Part shown: positions 10,176-20,316 of the stretch, piece by piece
Numbering within the stretch: position 1 is the stretch's first letter
Layout: every line of letters starts with the position of its first letter
Origin: Neurospora crassa OR74A
Taxonomy: Eukaryota; Ascomycota; Sordariomycetes; Sordariales; Sordariaceae
NCBI RefSeq assembly: GCF_000182925.2
Contig: NC_026503.1
Span: forward strand, 4,650,001 to 4,714,000
DNA length: 64,000 nt
Direction of reading: 5' to 3'
Position numbers and translations under genes: made by a program
The notes under the pieces: generated by a model
Told to the model about the DNA's origin: nothing
Database searches by the model: none
Seen by the model: the letters and a program-made list of their open reading frames with translations, nothing else

Positions 10176-10688
10176 TCAATGTCCGCCCATGTTCCACCTA
10201 CTTGGTCCCTCCCGCGGATAAGCACTTCTACTCGTCTCACCAGCGTGGGTGGCCGTCCTACTAGCCCGATTATCTGTGGCCCGGGCCGCGTATGGAGGGG
10301 GGGGTATGCCGGATGAGCGGGCTTGTCCTTGTGCCTCTGTCGTGGGCCTGGCACTTTCAGTAGGGACCGAACGCGCTTCTGGAGCTGCAAGCTCATGAGG
10401 TCTAGCTTGGTAACCACCCACTGCCTCTTCACTCCTCAGTTCCTGGTGAGTAAGGATACGGCTCGTTAACATGCAAAGCGAGTAACTGGGGGGTTCCGCC
10501 AAGGTATCGCGGTTCCAGCCAATTGTAGTTTCTCCAGCAGTAGGGCGAAAGCTGTAGGGCGGCGCTACTTCTCGATTGTTGTCTGCCTGGCGTCTCTGAG
10601 CCTCCGACCGAGAGATCTGCTGGAAAAGGTCGGCTGCCGTAAAGACTCGGGCGCCAGTGGTACGATCTGGACGGCGTGGATCTGGCAT
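10176..10688 (-). CDS. PY-motif tandem family, member G
   Basis: Start taken at ATG 10688 (MPDPRRPDR), giving 170 residues; the frame is open further upstream but without a family-like sequence. The core block is present: APPYSF, then RPTAGETTIGW, then EPPSYSL, so the two PY motifs here are PPxY and PPxY-like. A third PPPYAA lies near residue 130. The rest is rich in Arg, Ala, Pro and Ser and probably disordered. It is the first gene of the array and lies 2.2 kb from member F, twice the usual spacing. A small intron at the 3' end is possible (AAGTAGGTGG). Function unknown; same WW-ligand speculation as for the other members. Confidence 0.6.
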   Translation of the reverse strand: MPDPRRPDRTTGARVFTAADLFQQISRSEAQRRQADNNREVAPPYSFRPTAGETTIGWNRDTLAEPPSYSLCMLTSRILTHQELRSEEAVGGYQARPHELAAPEARSVPTESARPTTEAQGQARSSGIPPPPYAARATDNRASRTATHAGETSRSAYPREGPSRWNMGGH

Positions 10689-13234
10689 AGTCCGTGATGT
10701 TTCTTTCGGGGCTGCGTTGCGATATTGGTGGTTGAGTTTGTACCGGTTTGGGGAGAGACTGACAGAGAGACGAACGAGGGATAAGTGAGATAGTTGAGAT
10801 GTTGCCTTCAATTTCTCAAACCCCGATTAGTTATACTTCCATGATCGATTACCAATCGTGTCAGGGTTCGGACATGATGACCCCTTGGCCTTACCACTCA
10901 CCGTGTGTTCCCTTTTTGTTCTTCCATAGCCATGATCAACAAGCGAATTGTCAAATCACTCTTGGTAAACGTTGTTCTGGCTCACTCGGCTACTCTCCAT
11001 CCCGTTGTTCGTTGCTTAGTTCAAGGCCGTGGGAATCCACACGATCCAGCCAAGAACATCTGCTGTCGGGCTCTGAATTCTTTTCCCACATCATTCTCCC
11101 AAACCCTCAGCCGGGCTTCGTGCTTCCATGCCTTGTGGAGCACGGCGTAGTCGGCTCTATCAGTCCCTTTGGGTCGCGCCGTCGGTTCGCCGTCGGGACT
11201 GTAGACATGCCGCTTGAAGCAAAAGGAGTCTTCCAGGGGAGTTCATCTTTGGCCTTACTTGATCCATATTGTCGAGCGATCGATGAGGATCCGAACTTTG
11301 GCATTTTGGAAATTTTTGTAGACGGAAAAAAGCGTCGGGCCTCGAGGAAGGCGGTCGAACAAGGCGCGGTGAGTGTGGGGATGCCGTAAGTCATACTATA
11401 TTTCGACCTTTGGGATAGCCGTCGAAGTCGATACGTTCTCTCAATGGTCGGATTTGGGTTGGAGTGAGAAATGGAACTTGCCAGGTTTTTGCTTGCGCGC
11501 GATTAAAGCAGGCGCGGGTATATCGGGTCGGTTACGGGCAATGAAATAGCAGCTGCGCCTGACAATGGGTTTGACCCGCTGTCTCCTGCGGAAAAAATCT
11601 GCGGATGGGCGCATCGTCCCTTCTCGACATACACTCATGCAGCTCCTAACGCGAGAGGGACCTGCCCATACCGTTGCTCAACGAAAAAAATGACCCATCA
11701 ACAGTACCTGGATAATTGCCGCCAACTCAACTAGCAGCGATTCATCTTGTGTCGCTCTCGCTCTCGCTCTCAACGCAGGTGCATCGACCGGCGATGACCA
11801 AAGCAAAGGACGCCCTACTGTAATCTAATAAGAAGGGGATGGACAACCATCTTCAGATATAACAACTAGGTTCTCAACTCAAGACACAACGTCCGACCGA
11901 GGTTCTCGCGATGGTGTGTGAGAGCCGCGTGTCAAGACGACAAGCACTCATAGAGCCCGGCAATGAAGGTCGCAGGCCGAAGAAAAGCATCAAACGGTTG
12001 GAGATTTTGACTTTACGTACGAGCCGATCAAATGGCATGACATGTTGCACCCATCGTACATACCTTGTGGTCTTGGTATCCTCGAGGCCTTAAAACGGAC
12101 ATCCATTACGAGAAGTCGAGTGCGGCTGATGGAGCGATTTGCGACTTTCACTGGACTTCCAGTCCTAGGAGGACACAGGAGTACCTTAACAATTGCTTTT
12201 CGCCTTCTGTCCTTTTCGAGCCACTGCTCTGCTCCCACATTGATACGACGTCCAGTTTGACGATACTCGATGGAGTAACAAGTGCCTCGAGATCGTGCGC
12301 TCGTTGATGGCTAGACGTAGGACATCCACAAACAAGACTTCTTTCTATTGCAGAACAATACACAGCAGCACCTCGTCTCGCAGGTATACAAGTTCCTCTA
12401 GGTTCTTTCTGGGCTGGAGTGTCCGGAACACCAGTCAATGGACAACCTAAAGGAGTAGATGTTGCGCTCTATAATTGTATGTCGCAGAGTGAACCACAGG
12501 TTTCGTGTTTCTTAATGATGAGTTCTCTCCCTTAGGAATGATATGATAATCACGGACAGTGGTACTCTATCGTGGACGAAAGTGGAAAAGCACAACAACC
12601 CAGAGAGATTACATACCTCTAGGGAAATGGACAATGTGAGTGTCGATATGGACATCAAATAGTCAGAATGGCTCCCAAGTATAACTTCGCCGGTTCTATA
12701 CAAGCATTTTTTCTATTGGATCTTTGCTGTAGGCATCTACGAGAGTATTTCCCAAGCCTTTCTTACTTGATATCATGAATAACACCCTCCATCTTCAATA
12801 GACACCTTACTAAACACCAGCGGCAATCTTCTTCTCTTCCATGAGCGTAGGTATCTTCAGACCGGCGAGCCGCTCCGAACATTCAAACTATAGAACGGGA
12901 GGCATGACATCACACCCCCAGCCAGGCATACCCTCGTCTCGCAAGCTCGCAACACACAGCGCCAAACAGGCGAAACACCCTTTTCACATCGCATCACTGC
13001 AGGTCAACTCGACGAGAACCAGGACCCGATGCATTTGCACAAACCGCACCTTCAAAGATGCACTTACCGTCTTCTTTCCCCCGCGATTCGCTAACAAACC
13101 GCGAAGACCGCTACGCAAGCGCTAGCACCTATCCGATTTAGCGCCCAGCCAGCCTAAAAACTAACAAACCACTGCAACTCAAAAACACAACAAAGTGCTG
13201 ACATGCCCAAATGGAAGCCCAGCAAACAAAGGCC
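10689..13234. other. Gene-poor stretch
   Basis: No supported gene. The frame at 10799-11389 on the plus strand (196 codons) overlaps an equally open minus frame at 11107-11394 and neither shows a domain. 12.0-12.4 kb has three competing short frames. Confidence 0.45.
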
Positions 13235-13644
13235 TACCCGTACTACGCCCCCACTTTTTTGGACCTCGTAGAACTCGCACCCCCTAAAGTGGGTGCTCAC
13301 GGGTACTACGGCCACACTAGTAAAACGGCCAGGTCAGGGTTAGAGGTGCAGTTTTGAGGCTCAATTGGTAGGGTAAATCACAACTTCCCAACATATAGAT
13401 ATTTCTGAAAAATGAAAAGCTGGACGGATACATTACTCTATTCTTACTATTCTCTAACTCTTTTTTCATTCTCAATTAGTTGTTGAAATACGTTGTGGGC
13501 GTTCACTGTTTTGGTATTGTTTATCTGATTTGCACCTCTAACCCTGGTGGCCGTTTTAGTGGTGTGGCCGTATTATTCGTGAGCACCCACTTTAGGGGGT
13601 GCGAGTTTGCGAGTCCCAAAAAAGTGGGGGCGTGGTACGGGTAC
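13235..13644. mobile_element. 410-base inverted-repeat DNA element (MITE), flanked by TA
   Basis: Left arm 13235-13350 and right arm 13531-13644 are inverted copies of about 115 bases, with roughly nine of ten bases alike. The outer ends read TACCCGTACTACGCCCCCAC and, reversed, TACCCGTACCACGCCCCCAC. Both ends abut a TA, which fits the TA target duplication of Tc1/mariner-type elements, though the TA could be part of the repeat itself. The centre (about 180 bases) is A/T-rich and has no reading frame for a transposase, so the element is non-autonomous. Superfamily is inferred from the TA only. At 410 bases it sits near the minimum size at which repeat-induced point mutation is known to act in Neurospora. 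Confidence 0.85.
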
Positions 13645-15370
13645 TTGTTAACGTCAGATTGAAACGAGCTGCCGGGGTTCCAACGCCGATATCAGCAGCT
13701 TTTAACGAATGCACGGGACAGCAAGGGCACGGTGCATCATCAGCGCCGGTCACACACCCTCAGCATCACAAATGGATCATCATTTTATCTTCTTCCGTAT
13801 GGCACGACCAAGCAGGCCGAGCACACATTGAAAAAGGGTTTGCAACGGATTGCAGGTTTGGTTCGACATCAAAAATTACGACCAGAACGGCCCCGAAGGG
13901 CAATTCACGGCGGCGAGCACCACGATGTGCAATGCAGGCTCACCACCGTACTACGCGGTTTTCTTGATCTCCGCGCAATCAGTCAAGGTAAGTATGAAGA
14001 AAAAAAAGAGAAAAGAAGAGGAGGAAGAATTGGGGGAGGGGAGCTGCTGTTAAATAGAGGGCTGGGATGGTCTGTGCACGAGTGCAAATTCTAGGAAATT
14101 CCGTGCAGCTGCTGACGGCTGACTGTCTGTCGGTGGTCTGAGTGTCTCTGTGTCTCGCTTCCGTCTGCAACACCTGCCGTGGGGTTGGACATTTTGGCAG
14201 TCAGTGTTGGAGATCCGATTTTGATGAGGTCGTCCTTGCAGTTTGCCTTGTACCGACTTTATAAATTGATTTTTTTTCTTCAGTTCCTGAATGTAAAGCA
14301 GGCACCTCGTTGCGAAGGCATCCTGGGATAGACAATCATAATTGCTTTCCCCCAGATCCCCGTTGTGCTCCCTGGCCGCGAGGTTGGTAGCTACCGATGA
14401 AAAGATCATATTCCTCCCGATGACAGCAACTGATGCTTTTCAGCAAAACCGCAAACCAACCCAAACGGAACCATTTCATGCTGAACTTTGCCCTGGGTTC
14501 CAATGTCGAGCTACTATGTACATAATGTCATGTCTCCATCACGAGGGCTGTTAGCGGACTGCCCATCCCTGTCTTTGTGAAAACATCGCCGAACCGTTCT
14601 GTCCGTTCAAACGACGTGTCCAAGCACGTGCAAGCAAAAGAGCACAGCTGGCCCGTGCTCTTCAATCCCCGCCCGCACTTTAGCGATTGGCGTTAGAAAC
14701 TTTCTGTGGGCCTTTGGAAGCCGAGAAGGGGCCACTGGGCTGAGGGCTCGAGGGAAAGGGAAGGTGGGCGCATATCATCGGTTTTGGAGCATCCCATCAT
14801 GAGCCAAGGTGAGCCAAGCGGTGGGAGTTCGGAGTTTGGAGGGGAACACACAACGGTGAAATGGCGAAAGTTGATTCACCAATTCCGTCACGCCGTCACC
14901 TGAGAACCGGACCGCTTTCTTACACATGCCGTTCCTGATTTCTTAGAACACAACCCCTCCCTGCATTATCGCCTCCCCGTGATCGCGGTTTCTGCCCTGT
15001 CGATATACCTGCTATGGTACCAACAGGTCCCCGTCGTTGTTGATCGCCATAGAGAGCAAGATAAATAGACTGTATCACCATTTTCCTGTCGACGGTCAAC
15101 TCCTCCATTTCGTGAAATTCTTTCCTGATCCTCCCTGTCCTAACCAACCCCGCCCCCGCGCGTTTCTCGTCGTTGTCCTGGTCGAGCAAGTGGGTGTCCA
15201 TCCAACTAGGTGAAGCCTACAACCAAACGAGGACAAAGCCCCCACAATAATCCTCGTACGATAAAAAGACAGAAATTTCCCTGCTCTCCCTCGACAACGA
15301 ACCGTCCCGACTTCCTTCTGCCCTCATCCCCGACCGTTCGTTAGTCGAAGAATCAAAGTTAGTCGCAAAC
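13645..15370. other. Intergenic, including the CBS upstream region
   Basis: No supported gene. The last 200 bases before the CBS start are pyrimidine/C-rich, a usual fungal leader. Short plus-strand frames at 13599-14094 overlap one another. Confidence 0.5.
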
Positions 15371-17009
15371 ATGTCTGGCGATACTACCAACGGCGCCGTT
15401 GAGCGCAACCCCGGCCTTACCATGTCGGCCACCGAGTTGATCGGCAACACTCCCCTCGTCCGCCTCAACAGGATCCCCCAGTCGCTCGGTATTGAGTGCG
15501 AGGTCTACGGCAAGGTCGAGCTCTTCAACGCCGGCGGCAGTGTCAAGGACAGAATCGCCCTTCGCATGATCGAGGAGGCCGAGAAGGAAGGCCGTATCAA
15601 GCCTGGCGACACTCTCATCGAGCCCACCAGTGGTAACACGTACGTTTTTCTCTTACAGCATTTGCGACTCGAGCTAACAAGCTTCCGACAGTGGTATTGG
15701 TCTCGCCCTTGTTGGCGCCATCAAGGGCTACAAGACCATCATCACCCTCCCCGAGAAGATGTCAGCCGAGAAGGTCTCCGTCCTCCGCGCCCTCGGTGCC
15801 ACCATCATCCGTACTCCTACGCAGGCCGCTTGGGACAGTCCCGAATCCCACATCGGTGTCGCCCGCCGTCTCCTCAAGGAGATCCCCAACTCGCACATTC
15901 TCGACCAATACACCAACCCCAACAACCCGCTTGCCCACGAGTTCGGTACCGCCGAGGAGATCTGGAAGCAGACCAACGGCAAGGTCACGGCCGTTGTTGC
16001 TGGTGCCGGTACTGGCGGTACCATCACTGGTATCGCTCGCGGCCTCCGCAAGCACAACAAGGACATCAAGGTCATTGCTGCCGATCCTGTCGGCTCCATC
16101 CTCGCTCAACCCGAGAGTCTGAACGACCCCAACGCCACCGCTCCCTACAAGGTTGAGGGTATCGGCTACGATTTTATCCCTGACGTCCTTGATCGCGAGT
16201 TTGTCGACAAATGGTACAAGACCGAGGACCGCGAGTCCTTCCACCTCGCCCGCCGCCTTATCGCTGAGGAGGGTCTCCTGGTTGGTGGTTCTTCCGGCAG
16301 CGCCATGGCCGCCATGATCCGCGCCGTCAAGGACTACAACCTCGGCAAGGACGACGTCGTTGTCGTTGTCCTCCCCGACAGCATTCGCTCCTACCTCTCC
16401 AAGTTCGCCGATGACGACTGGCTCGCCGCCAACGGCCTCCTCGTTACCGACGACGAAATCAAGACGGCCGACGAGGCCAAGGGCACCGCGACTGTCAAGA
16501 AGCAGCAAGAGACAGAGCAGAAGAAGACCGATGATGGTTATGCCGGCGCCACTGTTCGCGCCCTCCGCCTCAAGCCCGTCACCTCGGTCCTCGCCGACTC
16601 GCCCTGCTCCGAGGCCATCGAGACGATGCGCGACAAGGGCTTCGATCAGCTCCCCGTCCTCGCCCCCACTGGCGGCAAGCTGGTCGGTCTCGTCACCCTC
16701 GGAAACATTCTCAGCTTCATCCAGCGCGGCCGCGCCACCCCCGCCACCCCCGTTGCGAAGGTCATGTTCGACTTCAGCCGCCTCGACGAGGTTGTCACGG
16801 ATCCCCGCAAGTTCGACAACAACCTCAAGGACAAGCAGCGCAAGTTTGTTGACATTACCATGGACACTCCTCTCGCTGCTCTCAGCAAGTTCCTTGAGTG
16901 GAACTCTGCTGCGATTGTCACGGAGAAGACGGACAATGGGTCCAAGCCTGTGGCTGTGGTCACCAAGGTCGACCTGTTGACCTACATGCTTCATCAGCAG
17001 TCGCTGTAG
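15371..17009 (+). CDS. CYS4: Cystathionine beta-synthase
   Basis: Condenses serine and homocysteine to cystathionine, the first step of transsulfuration in the cytosol. Two exons, 15371-15639 and 15692-17009, give 528 residues; the 52-base intron has a GTACGT donor, GCTAAC branch and ACAG acceptor and restores [13 protein letters not shown]. The PLP lysine is in GGSVKDRIA (K59), the phosphate-loop motif is TSGNTG, and [10 protein letters not shown] is the second PLP-binding segment. Residues 350-528 include a C-terminal CBS-domain pair (the Bateman module), with [12 protein letters not shown] and [12 protein letters not shown]. There is no N-terminal haem-binding extension like that of the human enzyme, as in yeast Cys4. 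Codon use is strongly biased to C-ending codons, as expected of a well-expressed gene. A cysteine synthase is excluded by the length and the CBS domains. Confidence 0.96.
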
Positions 17010-17915
17010 AAACCAGTTGTAAATGCGTTTGATGGATGGATGCATGGCTGCGAGAATAGAGTGGAGGATATCAATACCAACAACAACATTAAGCCTGCCT
17101 CCGTGAGCGTGGGACGGATTAAACGGGGATCTTTTCCTTTGACGGGATATGATACCTAGACTCAACATCTATGGGCGGCTCTTTCTTGTTTTGCCTTTTC
17201 TTTTTTGTTTTTGTCGTTTGCTAATAGTAATGGGGGACTTACTCTGGGAGCCTTGGGCGTACTAGTAGATACATTTGCTTTCGCGTAGAACTTTCTGGGT
17301 AGCATTTGGTCCGGCGTAGAAAAGGGTTCAACCCGTGCGAATGGGACGATTTATTTTTATTGTTCACCTGTACCGTATCCCTAATATCCGACCTGGTGCT
17401 TCATGTCTTTGCTTGCGATGGTGTTCCTGGATTGAGACTTTTAGCGGCGGTGTTGTCACTATCGTAGACTACGCCTACAAACCCGGCATACACGAGGTGG
17501 CTGATCACTTTTTCGTATCCCAAGTAATTCCCAAGTACTGTAATGTGTTTTCGCGTTCACTATACCTACTTACCATGCCCATTTCCACATATCTCTGCTT
17601 CACAGACCATTGCGATCCTTTGCACTTATTTGTCCCCGGGGGGCTTGCTGCTGCAGATCTCGTTTCCTTTTCAACTTGCTGCCGTGATCAGCAGCGCTCG
17701 ATGATTGCTTTAAGTCAAATGATATCAATTAGTTAGTTTTCTATGTATATTCGTACGCATAATTCATGACCCCTTTCCATTCCCCCGTAGGTACCATCCC
17801 ACCCATCATATCATACACTCCCCACTAACCCATCCATTACCTATCCACATATACCCTTTTCTCCGTCCATCCTCACCATAGCTAGGTACCTATCCATCAC
17901 ATCACATCAACTTAG
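17010..17915. other. Intergenic between convergent CBS and SRP receptor genes
   Basis: Holds the 3' ends of two convergent genes. No gene is supported; the frame at 17335-17736 is not domain-bearing. Confidence 0.6.
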
Positions 17916-18992
17916 TTACACCCTCTCAACAACCCACCTCCACCATCCCTCACACCCCGGCCCCTCCTCTTCTCCCCCATTACCCAGCACACTCCCCCCC
18001 ATCACCTCCACCTCAATATCAAACTCCACCATCTGCCGAAACTCAAACCTCTCGCTCCCATACTCCCCCAACCAATCATCGCCTTCCTCCTTCTCCCCCG
18101 CTGTGACATCATCCTCCTTGACGCCCGAATCCAACAATCCCTTACTCCTACTGACTCTAATCCGCCCCAGCTCCGCTTCCAGTTCCTTCTTCACCAAAGT
18201 CGCAGGCAACGCCGTGAAAAGGTCCAGTTTATTCGCAGCGATGAGCACGGGGATCGAAGGCGGGTGCTTGCTTCCTTTCGTGTAGCGGCTGTAGCGGTGT
18301 TGGAGAGATAAAAGGAGGTCGTACAGGTAGGTGGCGGCTTGGCTGAGACTGGAATCGGGAGAGGAGGGGGAGAGGGTGGATGCGTCGAGGAGGAAGATGA
18401 CGCCTTTGATGGGTTGGGATTTGGAAGGCGGAAGGGGACGGCCGGTTTTGGGGTCGAGAGGGAGGAGGTGGGAGAGCGCGGTGGAGCGGAGTTTGGGGTG
18501 GCCTGGGGTGTCGATGAGGAGAAAGTTTCGCTTCGGTTGGTTCTCGGAGGGAGAGGAAACAGAGGAGGAGGAGGAGGAGGAGGAGGAGAAGGGAGCGGCG
18601 GCGTTGAGTTTGATGGAGACGGGGGTTTGGGAGGTGTGTGTCTTGGCGGGCTCGGTCTTTTCGTCGGTTGAGGTAGAGGTGGAGCGGCCGGCGCGCTTCT
18701 CGAACAAGGTCAGGAGGGCGGTCTTGCCGGCGCCGGAAGGACCAGCGAGTAGGATCGAGGGGAGTGAGGAGTTCTTGGAGGAGGAAGAGCCGGATTCGTT
18801 GCCGTGGAGGACTTGGTGGAGGAAGATGGGGAAGAGCAAGACGATGAGGAGACCGGTGATGATGACGGTCTTGTTGGGTTGGAGGGAGGCGATGAGCAAG
18901 TCTTTGATGAGCTCTTTGATGTTCGAGGTGGAGGAGGGCGTGCTGGATGCTGCCGCGACGGTTGCGGTTATGGTTTCTATTGTCGTGTCCAT
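17916..18992 (-). CDS. SRP102: Signal recognition particle receptor subunit beta
   Basis: The small GTPase subunit that anchors the SRP receptor in the ER membrane. The start is set at ATG 18992 (MDTTIETI), which puts a single membrane helix at residues 42-59 and the GTPase in the cytosol; upstream codons extend the frame only with non-conserved sequence. 358 residues, one exon. G1 is GPSGAGKT (84-91), G3 is DTPGH, and G4 is ANKLDLF. Ser-rich loops interrupt the domain (around 100-160), a fungal feature that makes it longer than the yeast protein (about 244). The C-terminus ends in a Gly/Glu-rich stretch and WWRWVVERV. It is convergent with CBS and divergent from the palmitoyltransferase gene. 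Confidence 0.92.
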   Translation of the reverse strand: MDTTIETITATVAAASSTPSSTSNIKELIKDLLIASLQPNKTVIITGLLIVLLFPIFLHQVLHGNESGSSSSKNSSLPSILLAGPSGAGKTALLTLFEKRAGRSTSTSTDEKTEPAKTHTSQTPVSIKLNAAAPFSSSSSSSSSVSSPSENQPKRNFLLIDTPGHPKLRSTALSHLLPLDPKTGRPLPPSKSQPIKGVIFLLDASTLSPSSPDSSLSQAATYLYDLLLSLQHRYSRYTKGSKHPPSIPVLIAANKLDLFTALPATLVKKELEAELGRIRVSRSKGLLDSGVKEDDVTAGEKEEGDDWLGEYGSERFEFRQMVEFDIEVEVMGGSVLGNGGEEEGPGCEGWWRWVVERV

Positions 18993-20316
18993 GGTTGCGG
19001 TAGAAGCTTGCGCTACTTCGGACACGTTGCGCGGGGGTTTCGATCGATCACTTGCTTCTTGTCTGTTTAACTTCGGTTGAAATGTAACAAGGAGATTCGT
19101 AGATGTTATAGTGACATCCCCCTTTTTTTGGTTTGGTTTGTTGAGACGCGTCGTCGGTTGTTGAGATGCGCGTTGCAGGGGGGGGCCAAGAGGTCTCGAC
19201 TCGGGGTGTTTTGGTGCCGAAAATGACACCATCGTCATTCGAGATAAACGACCAAGTTCCCGGCAGACGACGGTCTCCACAGAAGATTGGGGTCCTGTCC
19301 TGGCGCCCCACCAAAGGGCGGGCCCTGAGCTGGACCTGTCACACTCACAGAGACACCGCGCGGCTCTCTGGCCCGTTGCGTGCGGTTGCGGTTGCGGGCC
19401 CGGGCTTCAGGGTTGGCTGGGGACGAATCAGCACAGTGGGCGTGGCAGTGTCCGTGCACCCCGACCACAGGGCACACTAGCTGTCACCGAACCCGCAACC
19501 TACACCCGCCGAAAACAACGAAGACTCGGAGAACATTGGAAAGACGAGGGGATGCGATCTTTCTACCAGTCTACCTATCGCATGTGTCAATGTCTTTATC
19601 GACATCTCTGGTCCGTGGCAGTGTGAGACAGATAGCCAAGGGCTGCCCGATAAACCCAAGACGTCCCTGGACCCTGAACTGGTCTCTCTCCGCCGCGGCA
19701 CCTCGGGCAGTTCAATCCCCCGGAGGAAGACCCTTGCAGCACACAACCGAAGCTGCATGTTAGCGGAGACATCAACCAGCCACCGCAGACACGGCGATAC
19801 CGGATGTTGACACTAACAGGCAACGGGTATTGACGACAGTCCACCATCAGTTCAAACTCCATGCCCGGAAGCCACAGCCAAGTCAAAGTCCAACACCAAA
19901 GTTCCCGTCTTCGATTCACTTCCACTTCTCAAGTTGGCGACTCGGACACGGCGGAATCATCAGCCATTCCCATCCATCGCCGACGGTCTCTTTTCTTGTT
20001 GATCTTTGTTAATGTGTATTTCGACTTCCGGCCTTGTCCCTAGAGTTACTGCGAGCTTCGAAATATTTTATTCCCGTCTTTTTTTCCTTGTCGCGACTCG
20101 TCGCTCCTCGTCTCCAGTTGCTGCGCCCCGGTGGTGGTCTCCCCCTCCACGCCGACTCGTACCGTCGCCATCTGTGCCCTCACATGATAGACACGACAAC
20201 TCGACACACTCCGACTACTACCACTACCACTACGATCCTGATCCTCGACCTCCGAATACCGTAAACCTTCTTCGCCGACTGATCGAACGATTATATTTCA
20301 CCACCGCGATCCCACA
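18993..20316. other. Divergent upstream region (SRP receptor beta and palmitoyltransferase)
   Basis: 1.3 kb between two divergent genes. The last 300 bases before 20317 are CT/CAC-rich, as in a leader. No gene supported. Confidence 0.6.

Noticed and set aside
10799-11394. 196-codon plus frame and antisense 95-codon frame
   Set aside because: No domain, low-complexity composition, and both strands equally open.
15762-17168. 468-codon minus frame antisense to CBS
   Set aside because: Mirror of the strongly codon-biased CBS gene; its Val/Glu/Asp/Leu-rich composition is typical of an antisense shadow.
18331-19080. 249-codon plus frame over SRP receptor beta
   Set aside because: Antisense shadow, Glu/Gly-rich because the sense strand is Ser/Pro-rich.
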